Below are positions 23,765 to 35,269 of a DNA stretch of 64,000 nt, piece after piece. Position 1 is the stretch's first letter; the number at the start of each line of letters is the position of its first letter. The notes below the pieces were generated by a model, which did no database searches, was not told the DNA's origin, and saw only the letters and a list, made by a program, of their open reading frames with translations. Position numbers and translations under genes: made by a program. Origin of the DNA: Acanthochromis polyacanthus (lineage: Eukaryota; Chordata; Actinopteri; Pomacentridae); contig NC_067130.1 in the NCBI RefSeq assembly GCF_021347895.1, positions 24,573,817-24,637,816 on the forward strand. Reading direction: 5' to 3'.

Positions 23765-24060
23765 TATGTGCTTCGAATTGAATGTATTCAATTCAATTTC
23801 AATTCAATTTTATTTATATAGCGCAAATTACAGTCAAATTGTCTCAGACATTTTACAGAACCCATATGCCTGACCCCCAGAGCAAGCCCCAAGGTGACAG
23901 TGGCAAGGAAAACACCCTTTAAACAGGAAAAAACCTTGAGCAGAACCTGGCTCTTTATGTGGGGGGACCCATCTGCCTGCTGGCCAGGCGGGTTGTAGGG
24001 ACAGAAGAGGTAGAGAGGTAGAGGAAGAGAGGGGTAGAGAAGGAGAGGGGAACAGGAACA
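23765..24060 (-). repeat. SINE-like repeat sharing an L2-type tail
   Basis: Read on the minus strand, it ends GCGCTATATAAATAAAATTG followed by AATTGAA repeats, almost the same end as the LINE at 17728-17757. The body carries the widespread teleost block around CCCCCAGAGCAAGCCCCAAGG and GGCAAGGAAAACACCC. Such tail sharing is how many SINEs borrow LINE machinery. Confidence 0.6.
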
Positions 24061-24549
24061 TTAAACACACAATTTGATACATGCATGATAAGACAGATGA
24101 TACAAACAAAGTAGAAGCTAACACTGAAACTGATTCATAGTTTACTGTTATGATGTACCCCTCTGGTAATAAATATACTACATATATAGCTGGTAGGAAA
24201 CTCAAAAATATTTAGAAGAGCATATCAAGTAAAGTGAGGGTGATGCAGAGCCGGCTGATGGAAATGGGCAGCTGGGAGCAGTGGGATGGATCTCTTCTCA
24301 GTCACACTACTTCTGCTTCCTTGTGAAACTTTTGCTCTCAGATCTGTGCAAAAGAAACCGAGCAAAAGTCCCCAACTGAGAGAATGCCGGTTCTGCAATG
24401 ACCAATGCCTTTAGGGGCAATTATTTTGTAGATGGGTTTATCCATTGTCACCCATAGCTTATCATGTTGATTTCACTTATTTTTTGTATGTTTTTGGAGT
24501 TAATACATGTACTCCTTTCTGGGGTTTTTTTTGTTTGGTTTTTGCTATA

Positions 24550-25022
24550 ATGCTCACATACAGTCCAGTCCACATATTTAGACATTGACACTCATTTTCA
24601 GCATTTTTCCACTCTGCACACCACCACAGTTGATTTGAAATAAAACAATCAAGGTGTGCTTTAAGTGCAGACATTTGAGGATATTGGCATCCAAATCAGG
24701 TGAATGATGTAGGAATTGCAACACATTTTAGATGGACTCCTCACCTTTTCAATGGACCAACAGTATATGGCAGTTGACTGCTCAACTGTTCCATGGGCAG
24801 ATGTGTGTTATTCCCTCATTATTTCATTTAAAAGGAATAGATAAAAGGTCTACAGTTCATTTCAAGTGTGATATTTGCATTTGGTATCTGGTGAGGTCAA
24901 CTCTCAACATAAAGTCCAAAGAGCTGTCACTATCAGTGAAGCAAGCCATCATTTGGCTGAAAAAATCAAACAAACTCATCCGAGAGATACCAAAGACATT
25001 AGGTGTGGCCAAATCAACCCTT
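24550..25022 (+). pseudogene. 5' half of a Tc1 element with transposase start
   Basis: A TIR-like left end (ACAGTCCAGTCCACATATTTAG, about 24559) leads to a degraded frame with KELSLSVKQAIIWLKKSNKL and IREIPKTLGVAKSTLW (24908-25022), the first helix-turn-helix of Tc1 transposases. It stops abruptly where LINE sequence begins, with no second TIR. Confidence 0.7.
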
Positions 25023-25205
25023 TGGCCCATCTCAGACCTCAGGTGATCACCCACTGCAGTTTACCTGCCTCCCTGAGGTTCGTGTTGAGGATGCCATCAT
25101 CTGACTGTTTCATTAAGCTCATTGTCACCTGGACAAAGCTGGCAGCAATGTTGGGATCATTTTCTTTGAGTTCTCCAGTGCCTTTAACACAATTCGCATT
25201 CTAGC
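25023..25205 (+). pseudogene. L2/Rex1-like reverse transcriptase scrap
   Basis: In shifting frames the plus strand shows LQFTCLPEVRVEDAII, then AHCHLDKAGSNVG and FFEFSSAFNTIR. These are the DPLQFAYQ..VGVEDAI and F.DFSSAFNTI motifs of CR1/L2-group RT. The piece joins directly to the Tc1 fragment on its left. Confidence 0.65.
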
Positions 25206-25770
25206 CTGTTGTAGTCTTTCTGAGCTTGGTGTTACCAAATTCTGGTTAGTCCTGCCTGCTTTGTTTTCAATTTGTAAAATTGTTTCTCCCTTGTTCTTTG
25301 TAGCTTAGTGCTGGTTAGCTTTCTGTCCTGCTTCAGCTTCAATAGTTATTTCCTGTTCACTTGCTCCCTAGCTTGACTAGCATCTTGCACCCTAGTCTTG
25401 TCCTGCACTTCTACTTAGTGATGTCAGCTCCCAGCAATTCCCTTCAGTATTCTTTGCTATTTGTATCTTCCACAATTCTTTAATCAATGTTGCCATCCGC
25501 TCGTCTGCTGTGTCTTTGCTGTCTGCAAATGCGCCTCTGAACCTTCGTGACAGAATGTACGTCTGATTAGGTGCTTCTGTGTTGCTAAGCAGCAACACAG
25601 GTAAGGTCAGAGGTAAAGTGTATTGATCTTTTGTCTTTACACTGTACACCTCTGACTTCAGTACAGTTCACAGTTCTGTGATGTCTCTGCCAAGGTGTGT
25701 TTTTGTCACAAAACAATAGTCACAATTTTGATTCTTTCATAGATTTATTTCAGATCTTCGAAAAGAAAAT
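25206..25770. other. T-rich repeat-like DNA
   Basis: T-rich sequence (GTAGCTTAGTGCTGGTTAGC, TTTGTCCTGC) similar in character to 4200-4560. Possibly a decayed retroelement leader; borders and class not resolved. Confidence 0.25.
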
Positions 25771-25779
25771 CTGCTGGGT

Positions 25780-26100
25780 CAAAAATATAAATACAACAAT
25801 GCTAATATTTGGTATAATGTCTATTGGCCAGTTTCACCACAGATGCAGGGCATTTCTTAGCTATCCACATGCTTCTAGCAAACTTCTTGTGTTGTCTTTG
25901 AACACTCCTGATGGAATCTGTGCAGTTAAAATAAATTACTTGGCTTTCTGATACAGTCTTGTTTTTTCAACACAATCTACAGGTTTAAGATGGGGTTTAA
26001 GTTAGGACTTGGAGAAACCTTAATTCTAGCCTGATTTAGTGATTTCTTTAACATTTTATTGTGTCTTTGGGTCATTGTCTTGTTGGAAGGGAAAGCCTAA
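25780..26100 (-). pseudogene. Tc1 transposase C-terminal fragment, decayed
   Basis: The minus strand near 26085-25990 reads [10 protein letters not shown] then degraded SKS-LKPHLKP, corresponding to the second catalytic Asp block and the [11 protein letters not shown] block. Further down (to about 25780) is the RNAL...W tail region. No TIRs recognised; it abuts a Rex3 relic. Confidence 0.6.
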
Positions 26101-26106
26101 TATCTC

Positions 26107-27720
26107 CATATCTCTTGCTGAGACACTTCCCAGTGGCAAGGCACCAGGTATGGGTGAGAGTTGTTCTGAGATGATGAAGGCTTCAGAGAATGTTGGGCTG
26201 TCTAGGCTGACATGTCTCTTCAGTGTCATGTAGAGGTTGGGGACAGTGCCTTGTGGAGTTTTAGACTAGGTTTGTGTTTCCTATTTTCAAAAAGAGGGAC
26301 ATGCTTTCATTATCAGGGTATTAGACTGCTCAGCTTCACCTGAAAAGTTTATTTCAGGGTGCTGGAAAAGAGACTTAATGGATAATTGAACCTCAGAGTT
26401 AGGATGAATGTGTGTTTTCTGCTATAGCCATGGAACCATGGACCAGATCTTTATTGTCTTGAGCTGGTGATGTCAGGTCAGCTGCGGTTGGTCCTAGTTA
26501 GCTCTGCTCTGTGCTCTCTCTCTCTCCCCCTTTTCCTAGGTTGGTTCGGCAGGCAAGAGTGGTAACAGGTGTTTCACATTTCATGATCATGATCAATTGG
26601 CACAGGAGCAGCTGGGGACAACCAATCACATCTTCGTCTCTCTCTTTATAAAGCGGATGCCGCCCACCTCTCTGTGCCGGATTGTAACATCCCCTGTAAA
26701 TCCTCTCAGTCAGTCAGTCTTGCTACCATCGCCGCCAGTGCTTGCACTAAATTCATTTTCTGTTTCCTTCGTTCCAGTCCGCGTCACTCCCGGAACCGCC
26801 TGGTCATTCACCCTGCCGTCAGCTAGACGAGATACAGCTGTGTTGCCTCCGTCACCTGGCGTTCTTCCTACCAACCTGTGGGAGTAGTCCATCACCTGCC
26901 CCTCGAACGGCCAGCCAACTTCAACCCGCTCCAGCTGCCCGGAACCCAGTCCGAGCATCCTAATTCGTTGTGTTAAGTAGTTGAGAAAAAACCCACTCGT
27001 TTGTAAAGTTAAGCTAGAACTGAGCCTTTAGTGATTAACTGTCTACGTTGGTGCTGACTCGCTTTAGTATATCTTTGAGATTAAGTATCTTCTGCAGTGT
27101 TTCGCGTTTGTTTCATTATGATTCTTGGATTAGGTTATTGAGAAACCTCTCTGATTTGCAAAGCTTAGTGAAACTGAGAATTAGTCCTCCGCCCGCTAGT
27201 CAGCGCTATTTTTGGTTTAAGGCTGTTGCCCAGTTCTGTTTTTGATTATTTTTCCAGAAACAATTCCCTGACTGGGATTTGTAGTCTTTTCGTTATTGTT
27301 AAAATAAATCTTCAAAACCTAAGAACCTCTGTCTGTCGTTTCCTGCGCTTGAGCTCTCACCACAATCCCTAACAGGTGAAGGGGTACTGGGTTGACCATC
27401 CAGTGAATATTTGTTTTGTGGATTGGAATGGACCTTTAGCTGTCTCCCCTGAGGAACCCTGTCGAAAGTACTGCAGCAGTATGGAGCACTAGGGTCATCA
27501 CTTTGAGTTCTACAACAAAAATAGGAAGTGTGCTTGTGTTCTTGGAATGAAGTCAAACACTTTTCTTGTGGCTGTTGGACTGCCCCAAGGTTGAGCCTTG
27601 TCACTGATTCTGGGCTATTTCTGGAAAGCTGTGGTAAGGAGGGTGCCTATTTTGGCAACCTTAGTATTTATCTTTGCTCTTTGCAGATGATGATGTTATT
27701 CTGTTGGCTTTATCAGGCCA
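26107..27720 (+). pseudogene. Old Rex3 relic split by a solo LTR
   Basis: Nucleotide similarity to the Rex3 copy at 12945-13660 is visible throughout: SGKAPGMGE, CCTATTTTCAAAAAGAGGGA, then after the LTR the block CTGTTGGACTGCCCCAAGG and the RT active site in TTTGCAGATGATGATGTTAT (about 27680). Many small changes and indels make it much older than the 11334-14440 copy. The insertion at 26471-27374 splits it between the RT palm motifs. Confidence 0.8.
26471..27374 (+). mobile_element. Solo LTR (904 bp) with 5-bp target duplication
   Basis: Starts TGTCAGGTCAGC and ends CAATCCCTAACA, so it has the canonical TG..CA termini. GGTGA is duplicated exactly at 26466-26470 and 27375-27379. Internal landmarks are in the expected order: a TATAAA box (26647-26652), an AATAAA polyadenylation signal (27303-27308), then a GT/T-rich end. 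No internal retroelement genes remain, so it arose by LTR-LTR recombination. Family not assigned; a Gypsy-like origin is likely. Confidence 0.92.
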
Positions 27721-27749
27721 TAATCTACAGAATTATTATATTTGAATAA

Positions 27750-28270
27750 TATTTAATACTTTATATTTGATGCTGTTGTGGAAACTAAAACTATTTAACA
27801 GTTCTACTTATTTACTGTTGTACAGAACATATGCTAAATGTTATTACTGACATTTTAAAAAGGTCCACATTAGTTGAACAATCCGCAGAAGCTTCAAAAA
27901 CAAGGTAAGCTATCACCTTTTCTTGACATACAGCAGTGTGAATTTTTTTTTGTTTGATGGCCTCTATGCAGATGTCCCTGATGTGTTTGTCTGATAATTT
28001 GTTAATGTATTCAGTAATTGTCATCCTCCTTTATTGGTATACATATGACTAATGGGTTGTTGCTTGTCCGGTTGACCGGACAGCTAGAGCAGCTTGCATT
28101 GTTTATATATTTGTATATTTTGTGTTTGTAAATAGAACTTTTCTCTGAAGTTGGAGAGAGAACATGCTATCTCTCAGCTGGACACTAGCATTTACATCAG
28201 CTGCCTTTATTTTTTCTTTTTTCATACTTTTGTAGTTTCAACTTTCCTGTGCATCCTCCACTGTTTTAGT
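27750..28270. other. Intron, nothing firmly recognised
   Basis: AT-rich DNA between the Rex3 relic and the Rex1-like LINE. The 5' part of the latter could begin in here. Confidence 0.4.
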
Positions 28271-29773
28271 TCAGTGCATGTACAGAAAAATGGCTAAATA
28301 AGAACAGCGATGACATACCGCACATTGATAGCTTTGCCCCCCACTTAAGACTTGACCGAGACACCAAGCACATTGAAAAGAAGCATGGCGGTGGAGTGTG
28401 TCTCTATGTAAATACACGTTGATGGTCAATGGTTGTTGTCAGCAAGGAGCTGTGCAACATTGACATCAAACTTCTGGCTGTCTCCCTCCGCCCCTTGTAT
28501 CTTCTGAGAAAATTCCTTCAGCTTGTTTTCATCCTGGTTTACATTCATCCCAAGGCAAATGCTACAGCAGTATTTGAATACATAAAGACCAGTAAAAAGG
28601 ATCAAACTCCTATCTACAGACCTTCCCAAATTCATCCTGGGAGACTTCAACCACTTCCCAGCCGAAGGATTTTCAACAATATATCACTTGTACCACCTCC
28701 TTAGGGAAGACTCTGGATAAATGTTATGGATATGTTCCAGGTGCCTCTGCTGATCACCACACCATCCTGCTGGCACCACCCTACACCCCAGCAATAGTAT
28801 GAAGGACAGAGAAAGTTGTCAACAACATCAAGCAGTGGACAAAAAACAGTATTGAAACTCTGCAAACATGTATCAAATCTGCAGACTGAGACAACCTCCT
28901 CGCACCCTCCAGCAATGACAGTGAGCAAGTGGAAACAGTGTCCACACACATCTCCGTCTGTGTGGTTAATATTTCCACTAAAAAAATAACTGCATTAATC
29001 TGCCATAACAACTCAGTTCTGGATAACTAAAGAATTCAACGGAATTCTCAACAAAAAGAAAAGAATATTCTACATTGGCACTGCATCTGATTAAAGGAGG
29101 TTAATACGGAAGTAAAACATGCCTTAAAAATGCCAAGCTGAAATTTAAGAGCAATGTGGTAGGAGGAAAAATTCACTTGATGGAGTCTTCTTTCAACTTG
29201 GCAGGGGATTAAAAACATGGCTGCTGTCAACACCGCTCCCACCATCCAAAGGACCATCAAGGTGGCTGGTAGTAGCCCAGCATTCCTCTCCAATCTCCTC
29301 AACTCCTTCTTTTCCAGATTTGAAACATGCAACATCAACCAAATAGATGCAATCATCTCTTCCTTCATGTCCATGGGAGCAGAACTCATCTTCAAGACAG
29401 ATGAAAGCCCTCAAGAAGGCCAAGTGAACACAGCACCTAGTCCAGACAACACCAGTGGTTGTGTCCTGTGGTGCTGTGCAGAGCAGCTGGGAAGTATAGT
29501 ATGTCTCAGCTCCTGTTTCAAAGATCTATGGACAGCAGTATAGTTCCCCAGGTGTGGAAACACTTCACAGTGATCCCCAGTCTGAAAAAGAACTCTATTA
29601 AGACTTTGAACAACTGCAGGCCTGTGGCTCTCACCTCCTTTGTGATGAAAGCTATGCAAAGGGTGGGTCATAGAGACACACATCCTCATGGTGACTAACC
29701 CACTGATGGACCTCTTCCAGTCTGCATACCGTGCCAGCAGAGGGGATGATTATGTGAAAATATCCACCCTTAA

Positions 29774-30674
29774 AGCTGCTGTCCGGAGTTTGAATCGCAG
29801 CGTCTCCCAAAACACTGTTGGTCCCTCCCTCCCTCTGATTTCGCCCCTTTATTTGTGCACGCGCGCAGTACCTGAGAGGGGTGCCCGGAGTGCTGCAGCA
29901 TCTCGCCTGTTTTGCTGTTTTCCACTCTTCTGCATTTAGTACATTTAGTAAATAATAAAGGAATTACGTTAGAATGCTGTATTGAGTCTAACTTGTCCTA
30001 ATACCAAAATAACATGAATCTGCTAGGACGAACGAGTAAAGTTTCAATATGTGATTACACTCGTGTATCCCTCTCGATGACGTTGTTTATCAAACTTACT
30101 GCATTTACGCGTGTATATGTGTTACATTGTTTATTTATTTCTATCTAGAGTTCAGAATTGCATGACTCCTCTGACGAAGAGTATGTCCCAGATGCCCCAA
30201 CATCTTCCTCCAGAGGTCGGGCATCTAAACGAAGCCGTCAGGCGGGCTATGGAGGCCGTGGTCGGGGAGCGACGTGAGCACCCCGAGCCAAAAAACGTCC
30301 TGCAGTCTCTTGGCCTGACAAGCCGTGGGATTGGTAACTTTTCTGGAAGTTGCTGAGCCCTGATGCTCTCTCCTCCACAAGCAAAACAAATGTGCGCGTG
30401 GTCGCGTAGTGCCTCTGCATGGGCGTGCTTGCTGTGTGCGTAACCGTTGATTGACAGCATGACAAAGCTGAAGCTCGAACTTGATTGGTCGGCAGCGACC
30501 GGCGCTTTTTGGAATAACATGGGGGTCTATGAGAGGAAGGCGGAGCTCAGGAATAAATTTTCATATCGCGTTATACTAACTTTATATTATAGTATCGAAC
30601 TAGACTAACACATTTAAGCTTTGTTAAAAAATGATACATAAATTGAAAACAAACGGAAACTCCGGACAACAGCT
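29774..30674. mobile_element. TTAA-flanked DNA element, 901 bp
   Basis: Ends form an inverted repeat: AGCTGCTGTCCGGAGTTT at the left and AAACTCCGGACAACAGCT at the right. TTAA lies at both borders (29770-29773, 30675-30678). TTAA duplications are used by piggyBac and Kolobok elements. The middle (30160-30330, plus) has an acidic-then-basic stretch, SSDEEYVPDAPTSSSRGRAS, followed after a stop by RAKKRPAVSWPDKPWDW. It resembles the N-terminus of a piggyBac-type protein but is too short to be sure. It interrupts the Rex1-like LINE. Confidence 0.75.
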
Positions 30675-30758
30675 TTAACACTGTATGCAAGCATCTGGAA
30701 CAAAAAAAAAAACAGCAACACCACAGCCAGACTCCTGTTTGCAGACTTCTCCACATTC

Positions 30759-31293
30759 TGTCATGGCCCCTCCTTCTCCTGCTCCGCACTCGGCCTGATG
30801 AGAAGCGGCTGTGCTGGTGCACAGCTGCCACAAGTCAGTAATCAGCCACTGTTTAAAGCCTGGCTCTGCCAACAACACCTTGCTGGATCATTACACTCTG
30901 CACTCCGTCGCGAGCACTCCGCTCTCTGGATTTATGGATTATCTCACCTGCTTGTCACCCCTGCTACGCTCTGCACCCCCCCTTCGCCTGCTTCGGATCT
31001 GTCTGTTCCTTGTTCTTCTCCACATCCCCGCCACCGGCTCCCTCCGCTCTGCCCTCCACCTCGTCTCCTGCTTCCCTGGACATTGTGAGTCACCTCTCCC
31101 TGTTTTGTTCAGTTAGCCCCCACCACGTCCACAGAATTGCCCCTGCTAGTTTAGTTCAGTTTCCCTATTCTGTTTCATTCCCTGTGCCTCCCGTTGGGAG
31201 TGATTTTGTGTTTTTATTAAAATTCATTATTAATTCACCCGCCTGCCTGCCTGTTTGCCTGCTTCATGGGTTCACACCGCCCCAGTTGTGACA
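30759..31293 (+). mobile_element. Second solo LTR (535 bp), 5-bp duplication
   Basis: Begins TGTCATGGCCCC and ends CAGTTGTGACA, with TGTCA/TGACA as the terminal inverted repeat. CATTC is duplicated at 30754-30758 and 31294-31298. An ATTAAA polyadenylation signal lies at 31216-31221, about 75 bp from the 3' end. The rest is C/T-rich. It lies in the RT segment of the Rex1-like LINE, and the LINE reads across once it is removed. Family not assigned; not the same sequence as the 904-bp LTR. Confidence 0.9.
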
Positions 31294-32114
31294 CATTCAA
31301 CATTCTACAGCCACACCTCTCAGCAGAGAAACTCTCCTCCCGCTTCCACCTGCAGGACCAGCTAATCCCGTGGATCACAGACCTCCTGTGAACAGGTCAC
31401 AGAGAGTGCTGGTCATAACACCTTCTCCAACCTCTCCTTCACCTGAACTGCTTTCTCTCAGGGCTGCATATTCTCACCTCTGCTATTCATCTTCTATAGG
31501 GATGTCTGCAGGTCTACCCATCCAGACTTGCCAATTGGTTAAGGACACAGATGACACTGTTTTCCTATCCCTTCTCACAGGGCCATCACACCACCACAGC
31601 TCAGCTCTCCATGAGTTTGTGGACTGGTGTGATAAATCTTCCCTGAAGCTAAACGTGAAAAAGGCCAAAGCAATGGCATTGACCTTCTCCAGCAAGCAGA
31701 GGGAGCAGGCTACAGCACAATCCATGGGACGAGGGTAGAGATAGTGGATGAATGCAAATACAGGGCAATTTTTTTGATAACACATTCAAATTCACCTCCA
31801 ACACTGAGGAGAGCCTCAGAAAATGTCACCAGCTGCAATATCTACTGAAGAAGCTTAACACTTTTGTTTTCAGCAGAAACATCCTAAGGACATTTTACTT
31901 TTCCATACATCATGGACATAGCACTGAACTTATTTATGATCAATACACCTGCACCTTTGATTATTTATTTTTGATCCAATGGCTCCATGTTTCCTAAATT
32001 ACCCCCAGGGGACAAATAAAGTTTTTTGAATTGAATTATACTGTATTCTGATCTCAAAATTAGTATCCGGATACCACCATCACGACCGAATATTCAGATA
32101 TTCCGGTCCAGTCC

Positions 32115-33535
32115 CATCGAGTGGTGGAAAGAGCACTTCGAAGAACTCCTCAATCCAGTAAACATGCCCTCTGTGGAGGAGTCAGAGCCTGCAGACTCAG
32201 GGGAATCTTCATCCTTACTCAGGCAGAGGTTGTCGAGGTAGTTAAAAAGCTACTCTGTGGCAAGGCGCCAGGTGTGGACAAGATGCACCCTGAGATGCTG
32301 AAGGCTCTGGACATTGTCTTGGCTGGCATATCTCTACAATGTTGGGTGGGCATTGGGTACCATGCCTGTGGAGTGGCAGACTGGGGTGGTGATTCCCATT
32401 TTCAGAACGGGGGACCAGAGAGTGTGTGTCAACTAGGGTATCTTACTTCTCAACCTCCCTGGGAAAGTTTACTTTGGGTGCTGAAAGAGAGGCTCTGACC
32501 TATTGTCGGATTCAGGAGGAGCAATGCCAATTCTGTTCCGCACGTGGAATAGTGGACCAGCTCTTTACACTTGCGGAGCTGCTTAACTCCCGTTTAGCAG
32601 CTCCGCATGGGAATTCGACCTTTCTGTCTACTTGTGCTTTATGGATCTGTAGAAGGCCTATGACCGTGTCCCCTGAGGGGATGTGTGGGCTGTACAGCGG
32701 GAGCATGGGGTACCTGATTCGAGCCCTGTACAACAAAGTGAGAGCTGTATCCGCATACTCAGCACAAAGTCAGAAACATTTCCTGTGGGTGTTGGACCCT
32801 GTCAAGACTGCCCCTTGTCTCAGACCCTGTTTGTGCATGGACAGGATTTCAAGGTGCAGCCGGGGTGAGGAGGGTTTCTGGTTTGGGGACCGCAGGATCG
32901 CATCTCTGCTTTTCGCAGATGATGTGGTTCTGTTGGCATCATCAGAGTGTGACTTTCAGCACATACTGGAGTGATTTGCAGCCGAGTGTGAAGTCGGGGT
33001 GATGCGGATCAGCACCTCCAAGTCCAAGGTCATGGTTCTCTGCTGGAAATTGGTGGACTGTTCTCTCCGGGTTAGGGGGGAGTTGCTTCCCCAAGCAAAG
33101 GAGTTGAACTATCTCGGGATCTTGTTCAGGAGTGATGTGAAAATAGAGAGATATGGACAGGCAGATTGGTGCAGCATCATCAGCAGTAATGTGGGCGTTG
33201 TACCGAGCCATCGTGGTAAAGAGGGAACTGAGCCGCAAAGTGAAGCTCTTGATTTACCATTCCATCTACACTGCAACCCTCACCTATGGTCATGAGCTCT
33301 GGGTAGTGACTGAAAGAACAAGATCGCTGATACAAGCGGCCGAAATGAGCTTCCTCTGTACGGTGGCTGGGCTCAGCCTTAGAGATAGGGTGAGGGGCAG
33401 ACCCAGAACTCACTAGAGGGATTATATATCTCGCCTGGCTTGGGAACTCCTCGGGATCCCCCAGGAAGAGCTGGAAAGCATTGCTGAGGGAGGGATGTCT
33501 GGAACGAACTGCTTTGCCTGCTGCCTCCACGACCT
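32115..33535 (+). pseudogene. Third Rex3 copy, truncated and decayed
   Basis: Starts within the linker (VERALRR..., matching WKEHFEELLNPVN of the copy at 12820) and proceeds through KAPGVDKMHPEMLKALDIV, QEEQC.F..ARGIVDQLFTLAELL, a stop-bearing ICRRPMTVSPEG (equivalent of LEKAYDRVPRG), FADDVVLLAS (32912-32941), MRISTSKSKVMVLC, and RDRVRGRPRTH. Several stops and frameshifts. It ends at about 33535 near the natural C-terminus and lacks the GATG tail. 5'-truncated relative to 11334-14440. Confidence 0.88.
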
Positions 33536-33623
33536 ATGTATTGTTAGTATTGTTTTCCTCTTCTCACCAACTATTTCTACAGTTCATAATGTACAGGGTG
33601 TCCCAAAAAATGCATACACACTT

Positions 33624-34249
33624 CATAGGCGTTTCTAGCCCATTTTGGGGGGTGCTCAAGCACCCCTAAATTGAATCCCAGCACCCCTAAAATTTGAGAG
33701 ATTTTTTTTGTATTGCATGTCCTTGTTTTTTTTTAACAAACCAGAAAAGCGTAAAAACATACAGCACCTGTTTGATACGTAATGTTTTAACAACAAAAAT
33801 ACGGCACTCCTCTCCCCCTATCTTGCCTCAAAAATGGTTTGATCCTGTCCAACTTTCCCAACTCGGGCTCTGAGCCTTGACGCTTTACCTGCAGAGCTAA
33901 GCGCTGCCTCCCACAGAAGGACATGTTTCGTAGCAGTGCAAGTACCTGGTTTAAATCAGGATACGTGGCACAATTCTTAACTTCTACCACTCAATACCAA
34001 CACATTATTATCATTACAAGTCCTCGTTTTTGCTGCATTTAATCACAGGTTACTGTTTATGTTGTTAGGTAGGAGTTAGCAGATGTTTTTTCTAGCTAGC
34101 AAACGTTCCAGGTGGTCAGTGTCTGTTTGAACTGGACTGAGACAAACCAGCTGTTGTGTCAGTGCATGTGTTAATATTAAAGCCAAGGTGCTACTGACTA
34201 GCTAACTGACTGGATGCCCATTAACATTATAACTCCTATTGTGTGTGTG

Positions 34250-34281
<32 letters not shown>

Positions 34282-35269
34282 GCCTCATCATGGACATAAG
34301 ACTGTTTAAAAAAAAAAAAAGAGCCAGGATCAGGTAAGAGTGTAAGATGAAATGGTTTATCTATCATGAGTAATGTTGTAAGTTGGATCAATGTATCAGT
34401 GTTTATATCTCTTATTAGATATAAAATACATTGTTTGGTTATTTGCCTTTAGGCTGACAGCACAAAGAGAGAGAGAGAGAGAGAGAACGTTATTTATTTG
34501 TATTCTTATTGGTATTTTTTCATATTTATGTAATTTTTCATCTAGTTAAATGCAATCTATGTGTATGATTGTCAGTCCAAAGAGGGAGAGACGAAAAAGG
34601 GGAAGGAGAGGCGCGAGTGCAAGGTCAGGAAGAACCAGGTAAGAAAACAAACAGAGAATAGTGGCATACAAAACAGCACCTGTTAAGATGACAAAGAACA
34701 ACATTCCATTCACAATGTAATTTTACATATATGTCATGGAAGTTATGTGTTCTCCCCACAGTAAATGCTTTCCAGAAGCACACTTAACAGATATCAGTGG
34801 ACTTCAATTTAAACAGGACATCTTCATTACATTTTCCTAATTATCTGTATGCTTTAATATTTGCTTAATTTCACTACACAAGGAGGAGAAGAACAGGGAG
34901 AGACTCGGGAAGATGAGAGAGAGCAGACCAGGGAAAGAGATGCTGTGCATCGCATTTCAAATAAAAGTCAAAAATAAAGTCCCAGGTCCATATTTTGTGT
35001 TTTTGGTACTCAGTATAGGGGGCTGGTTTACTCCAGAAACATACATGCTATCTATGTGTATGTTAAGGAGCTGCTGCATCTAAATTAGTCACTTTTCCAA
35101 GAAATTAGGGTTGTGATAGGTTTCTTTTAAGATTCCAGAGCATTCCTCCTTTGCTGTGACTCAGCATTTAAATATCCTTTATCAGATTGGATGGTTTAGT
35201 CACAGACTTTTTCAAAAAGTGTTGCTTTTCTTTGACACCCCTAAACATTTGATCCTAGAATCGCCCCTG
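33624..35269. mobile_element. Non-autonomous hAT element, 1646 bp
   Basis: Ends are CATAGGCGTTTCTAG and CTAGAATCGCCCCTG, an inverted repeat matching at 12 of 15 positions. ACACACTT is duplicated perfectly at 33616-33623 and 35270-35277; 8 bp is the hAT signature. Removing the element rejoins the mariner terminal sequence exactly. Subterminal GGGGTGCT/AGCACCCC motifs lie at the left end. No transposase frame; it contains (ACAG)n at 34251-34282 and (GA)n near 34470-34485. Confidence 0.9.

Larger units (their letters stand above)
28275..32037 (+). mobile_element. Rex1-like LINE with two nested insertions
   Basis: Endonuclease and RT pieces follow in order on the plus strand: RLDRDTKHIEKKHGGGVCLY and the LVYIHPKANATAV block (28330-28580), GDFNH-like and nucleic-acid-binding regions, KAPGPD/RPVALTS-like RT start (29430-29640), then LFADFS (30735), DQLIPWITD (31350), KYADDTV-like DDTVFLSLL (31545), FVDWCDKSSLKLNVKKAKAM, and RKCHQLQYLLKKLNTFVF (31810-31870). 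It ends with AATAAAG and a TTGAATTGAATT tail (32020-32037). Frames are heavily broken. Removing 29774-30674 and 30759-31293 restores co-linearity with Rex1-group elements. Confidence 0.82.

Noticed and set aside
34251..34490. Possible CRISPR-like or regulatory repeat array
   Set aside because: Simple (ACAG)n and (GA)n microsatellites within a hAT element; the window is eukaryotic.
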